Shown here one piece after another: positions 30,891-33,869 of a stretch of DNA of 33,869 nt. A program made the position numbers and the translations under genes. The stretch is taken from contig NZ_BAGA01000177.1 in NCBI RefSeq assembly GCF_000308595.1, forward strand, positions 1 to 33,869. The letters run 5' to 3'. Within the stretch, counting starts at the first letter, position 1. Each line of letters starts with the position of its first letter. The notes under the pieces are model-generated. The model saw only the letters and a list, made by a program, of their open reading frames with translations, was not told the origin of the DNA and searched no databases. This stretch comes from Nocardia higoensis NBRC 100133. GTDB taxonomy: Bacteria; Actinomycetota; Actinomycetes; Mycobacteriales; Mycobacteriaceae.

Positions 30891-33869
30891 ATGTCGCGCA
30901 TTTTCCTGAGTCATTCGAGCCGGGATTCCCGGCAGGCAATCGCGTTGAAGCGGTGGCTGATCGAGCAGGAGCCGGCCCTGGAGAACGAGATCTTCCTGGA
31001 CTTGGACCCGCACACCGGGATCCGGCCGGGAGAACGCTGGAAACAGGCTCTGCAGAAAGCCAACGCCCGTTGTGAGGCAGTGCTGTGCCTGCTGTCGGCG
31101 CATTGGGCGGCCTCGCACGAATGTGAAACCGAATATCGATATGCGGAAACCCTGAACAAGGCGATCGTGTGCGCGCGGCTCGAGCCGGTGCCCGACAGCG
31201 GCATCACCGGCGAATGGCAGCGCTGCGACCTGTTCGGAGATGGACCCACCACTCGGATCTCCCTCGATGACGGGGGTGAACCGGTGGTACTCGCGACCGA
31301 GGGCCTGCACCGTCTCCTCGATGGCCTCCGAGCGCTGGGGATCGAAGCGCAGTATTTCCCATGGCCGCCCCGACAGGACCCGGATCGGGCTCCCTACCGG
31401 GGATGGGCTCCACTGGATGAATCGGACGCCGCGGTGTTCTTCGGGCGAGACGCCCAGATCTTGCGGGGCATCGACGGGTTGCGGGGGATGCGGAACTCGG
31501 GGGTGCAGTCGCTGCTGGTGATCCTCGGCCCGTCCGGTGCGGGAAAGTCCTCGTTCCTGCGGGCCGGACTGCTGCCCCGGCTGCGTCGCGACGACCGCAC
31601 CTTCCTGCCCATGGGCATCGTGCGCCCGGAACAGGCCGTGCTCACCGGTGACCTGGGCCTGGCTCACTCGATTCATCGCCTGCGCACCGGACTCGGGCTC
31701 AACCGGCCGCTGCTGGGTGAGATCAAAGGCGCCTGTCTCGCATCCGATGTCGAGCGACTGCGCGGCTGGCTGGAGGAGGCCCGGCGCGCGGCTCGTGACC
31801 GGTTGCCGGACCTGGCCGTCGACAGCCCGTCACCGACACTGATCCTGCCGCTGGATCAAGCGGAGGAGCTATTCGGTGCCGACGCGGGCCCGCAAGCCCC
31901 GCAGTTCCTGGCGTTGCTTGCCGATGTGCTGCGCCACGACACCGGAACCACTCCGGCGTTGATCGTGGTGGCGACCATCCGCGCCGACCGATACGAACCG
32001 TTGCAGACCGCCTCACAACTCGCCGGAGTTCAGACCGTGGTGTTCGATGATCTCCGCCCGCTGCCTGCGGCGCAGTTCAAGGAAGTCATCACCAGCCCCG
32101 CCGCACGGGCCACCGCGGCCGGTCGGCCCTTGATCATCGACCCTGATCTGGTCGACCGGCTGCTGGCCGACAGCGCCCAGGGCGCGGACACTTTGCCGCT
32201 GCTGGCTCTGACCCTGCAACGGCTCTACTTCGACTACGGTGCGGGCGGGCACCTGACCGTGGCCGAGTACGAGGCGATGGGCGGGATGCCGCGGATCGTG
32301 CAAAGCGAGATCGACGCCCTGCTCGCCACCGACCCCGCCGAACGAGCGGCCGAACTCGACGCCCTGCATGCCGCGTTCATCCCGTGGCTGGCCACGATCA
32401 ACCCGGACAACAATCAGCCGATGCGCCGATCGGCCCGCTGGCGCGATCTGCCCGCCGACAGCCGCGCCCTGATCAATGCGTTGGTGGAAAAACGGCTGCT
32501 GGTCAAGGATGTACGCAACGGACAGGTGGTCGTCGAGGTCGCTCTGGAGAGCCTGTTTCGGCAATGGAAAGAACTGGCCGGATGGCTCGACACCGAAAGC
32601 CTGGACCTCCAGAACGCCGATACCCTCGAGCGAGCTGCCGCCGACTGGCAGCACAACAACCGCCAGGATGCCTGGCTGCTCGAGGGCGCCCGGCTGGCCG
32701 ACGCGGAAGCCTTGGCCGGCAAACCCGGCTACCGGGACCGATTGAACCCCACCCGCAACTTTCTGCTCGCCTCCAGAACCCGCGAGAACGACCGCATCTA
32801 CGCCGAGAGACGACGACACGAGGCAGAACTGCGAGCGGCCGAAGCGCTCGCGGCGGCGGAGTCGAAGGCGAAACAGGAGGCGAACGCACACGCGGCCGTG
32901 CTTCGCAGGCGGTCGCGCATATTGCGGGGTGTTCTCGCGGTCACGCTCGTGATCGCCCTCGTGGCGGTGTTCGGCCTCGTTCAGGCCAGAATCGCTCAGC
33001 GCCGTGCCGATGCGCGCACTCATGACGCGATCGCCCTGAGGTTGACCTCGGAGGGACAGTCCATGCTGGCGGGCATCCAGACCGGCGGCGACGTACGTGC
33101 GTTCCAGCAGATCCTCGCCGCCCAGCACATCGCATCCAGCGCGGACAAGGGCGCGATGTTCACCGCCGCGATGAAGTTGCGTCGAACGCTCAAAATAATC
33201 CAGACCCCCGCCGCGGTACGCGGCGTGGCCTTCAGCCCGCACGGAAACCGCATCGTCTCCGGCGGAGCCGACGACACCGTGCGCGTGTGGGACGCGGCCA
33301 CCGGACAACCCATCGGCGCCCCGATGACCGGTCACACCGGCGCCCTGAACAGTGTGGCGTTCAGCCCGGACGGACAACGGATCGTCTCCGGCGGAGAGGA
33401 CGACACCGTGCGGGTGTGGGACGCGGGTACCGGACAACCTGTCGGTAGCCCGATGACCCTGCACACGGGCTATGTGACCAGCGTGGCGTTCAGCCCGGAC
33501 GGACGCCGCATCGCCTCCGGCAGCCGAGACGACACCGTGCGGGTCTGGGATGCGACCACCGGCCGGCCCCTCGGCCCGCCGATGACGGGCCACACCGGCT
33601 GGGTGACGAGCGTGGCGTTCAGCCCGGACGGGCAACGGATCGTCTCCGGCGGCTTCGACGGAACTGTGCGAGTGTGGGATTCGGCCACCGGGCAACCCGT
33701 CGGCAGCCCGATAGCCGGGCAGACGGTGTGGGTGACCAGTGTGGCGTTCAGCCCGGACGGGCAGCGCATCCTGTCCGGCGGCGGGGACAGTCCCTTGCGG
33801 TTGTGGGATGCGGCGACTGGTCAACCCGTCGGCCCGCCGATCATCGACCCCGCACTCTGGGATCTCGGT
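30891..33869 (+). CDS. TIR-nSTAND-WD40 NTPase, 3' end outside window
   Basis: Open for 993 codons to the window end. Residues 1-130 are a TIR domain: RIFLSHSSRDS, then IFLDLDPHTGIRPGERW, and ASHECETEYRYA, where E81 occupies the catalytic Glu position of TIR NADases. Residues about 178-480 are an nSTAND1 NTPase: FFGRDAQI, Walker A GPSGAGKS (213-220), Walker B LILPLDQAEEL (D322), and GADTLPLLALTLQRLY. A helical, charged region with coiled-coil character (about 625-675) leads to one membrane helix (about 680-699), then WD40 repeats from about residue 776. The ATG at 30891 starts directly at the TIR strand; another in-frame ATG lies at 30864. This architecture is a bacterial NLR-like sensor: ligand binding by WD40, oligomerisation by NTPase, NAD+ destruction by TIR. 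Its role in phage defence is inferred from architecture and the SLATT neighbour. Confidence 0.92.
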   Translation, partial: MSRIFLSHSSRDSRQAIALKRWLIEQEPALENEIFLDLDPHTGIRPGERWKQALQKANARCEAVLCLLSAHWAASHECETEYRYAETLNKAIVCARLEPVPDSGITGEWQRCDLFGDGPTTRISLDDGGEPVVLATEGLHRLLDGLRALGIEAQYFPWPPRQDPDRAPYRGWAPLDESDAAVFFGRDAQILRGIDGLRGMRNSGVQSLLVILGPSGAGKSSFLRAGLLPRLRRDDRTFLPMGIVRPEQAVLTGDLGLAHSIHRLRTGLGLNRPLLGEIKGACLASDVERLRGWLEEARRAARDRLPDLAVDSPSPTLILPLDQAEELFGADAGPQAPQFLALLADVLRHDTGTTPALIVVATIRADRYEPLQTASQLAGVQTVVFDDLRPLPAAQFKEVITSPAARATAAGRPLIIDPDLVDRLLADSAQGADTLPLLALTLQRLYFDYGAGGHLTVAEYEAMGGMPRIVQSEIDALLATDPAERAAELDALHAAFIPWLATINPDNNQPMRRSARWRDLPADSRALINALVEKRLLVKDVRNGQVVVEVALESLFRQWKELAGWLDTESLDLQNADTLERAAADWQHNNRQDAWLLEGARLADAEALAGKPGYRDRLNPTRNFLLASRTRENDRIYAERRRHEAELRAAEALAAAESKAKQEANAHAAVLRRRSRILRGVLAVTLVIALVAVFGLVQARIAQRRADARTHDAIALRLTSEGQSMLAGIQTGGDVRAFQQILAAQHIASSADKGAMFTAAMKLRRTLKIIQTPAAVRGVAFSPHGNRIVSGGADDTVRVWDAATGQPIGAPMTGHTGALNSVAFSPDGQRIVSGGEDDTVRVWDAGTGQPVGSPMTLHTGYVTSVAFSPDGRRIASGSRDDTVRVWDATTGRPLGPPMTGHTGWVTSVAFSPDGQRIVSGGFDGTVRVWDSATGQPVGSPIAGQTVWVTSVAFSPDGQRILSGGGDSPLRLWDAATGQPVGPPIIDPALWDLG
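33225..33869 (+). repeat. Five in-frame WD40 units of exactly 129 bp
   Basis: Units begin with the codons for VAFSP at 33225, 33354, 33483, 33612 and 33741, a constant 43-residue period; the fifth unit fills the window to its last base. Most positions are the same (SPDGQRI, TVRVWD, TGQP, GHTG), while a few vary sharply: GGAD, GGED, GSRD, GGFD, GGGD, and the residues before VTS/NS. High identity between units shows recent duplication or gene conversion. Confidence 0.95.

Noticed and set aside
30807..31676. 289-codon open frame on the minus strand
   Set aside because: Antisense to the TIR and Walker A region, whose sense strand is unmistakable.
32013..33824. 603-codon open frame on the minus strand
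   Set aside because: Antisense to the TIR-nSTAND-WD40 gene; its repetitiveness mirrors the WD40 repeats and it has no recognisable domain.
33225..33869. Regular repeats as a CRISPR array or tandem DNA repeat
   Set aside because: The 129-bp period is in frame and encodes WD40 blades; there are no short repeats with unique spacers.

Overview
The window is very GC-rich, with strong Shine-Dalgarno sequences, GTG and TTG starts, leaderless starts behind TAnnnT boxes, and genes typical of mycolata (CtpF-like ATPase, DosS/DosT-like sensor, Acg, DUF3558 lipoprotein, GlbN, a mycobacterial-type CtaD, a TNT-domain protein). It is best explained as chromosome of a Nocardia or a close relative in Mycobacteriales. 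I see no rRNA, tRNA, CRISPR array or insertion sequence. Both ends cut genes.

Layout. (1) 2-8945: a block resembling the gene content of the M. tuberculosis DosR dormancy regulon: P-type cation ATPase (5' cut), a 30-residue membrane peptide, a DosS/DosT-like double-GAF haem sensor that has lost its kinase parts, an Acg-type nitroreductase (minus), PfkB sugar kinase, tandem universal stress protein, CBS-MgtE magnesium transporter and a flavodoxin (minus). (2) 9104-16171: a catabolic unit. An aldehyde dehydrogenase (minus) diverges from a tightly coupled operon of a barrel-less PPDK-like enzyme, an acyl-CoA ligase, a winged-helix protein, an amidohydrolase and a small helical protein, closed by a 20-bp terminator hairpin. 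(3) 16466-19705: DUF2231 membrane protein, cytochrome c oxidase subunit I (ctaD) and truncated haemoglobin N (glbN), suggesting respiration under low oxygen or NO. (4) 19740-25832: SDR, DUF3558 lipoprotein, methyltransferase, two-TM protein, a GlxA-type AraC regulator divergent from an MFS transporter, and a four-TM protein. (5) 26143-33869: an accessory conflict region. It holds an unrecognised gene with a stop at codon 8, a Sec-secreted TNT-domain NAD glycohydrolase with a small probable immunity gene one base downstream, a membrane esterase, a tandem SLATT/DUF4231 four-TM protein, and a TIR-nSTAND-WD40 NTPase that runs off the end.

The most interesting part is the right end. The TIR-nSTAND-WD40 protein has a putative TIR catalytic Glu, a Walker A site and five WD40 units of exactly 129 bp that differ at a few positions, the signature of a fast-evolving recognition surface. 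It is preceded by a tandem SLATT membrane protein (a predicted pore-type effector in nucleotide-activated conflict systems) and a 352-bp leader with inverted repeats. I infer a two-gene defence module, with a separate TNT toxin/immunity pair about 2 kb to its left. Function is inferred from domains and context only.
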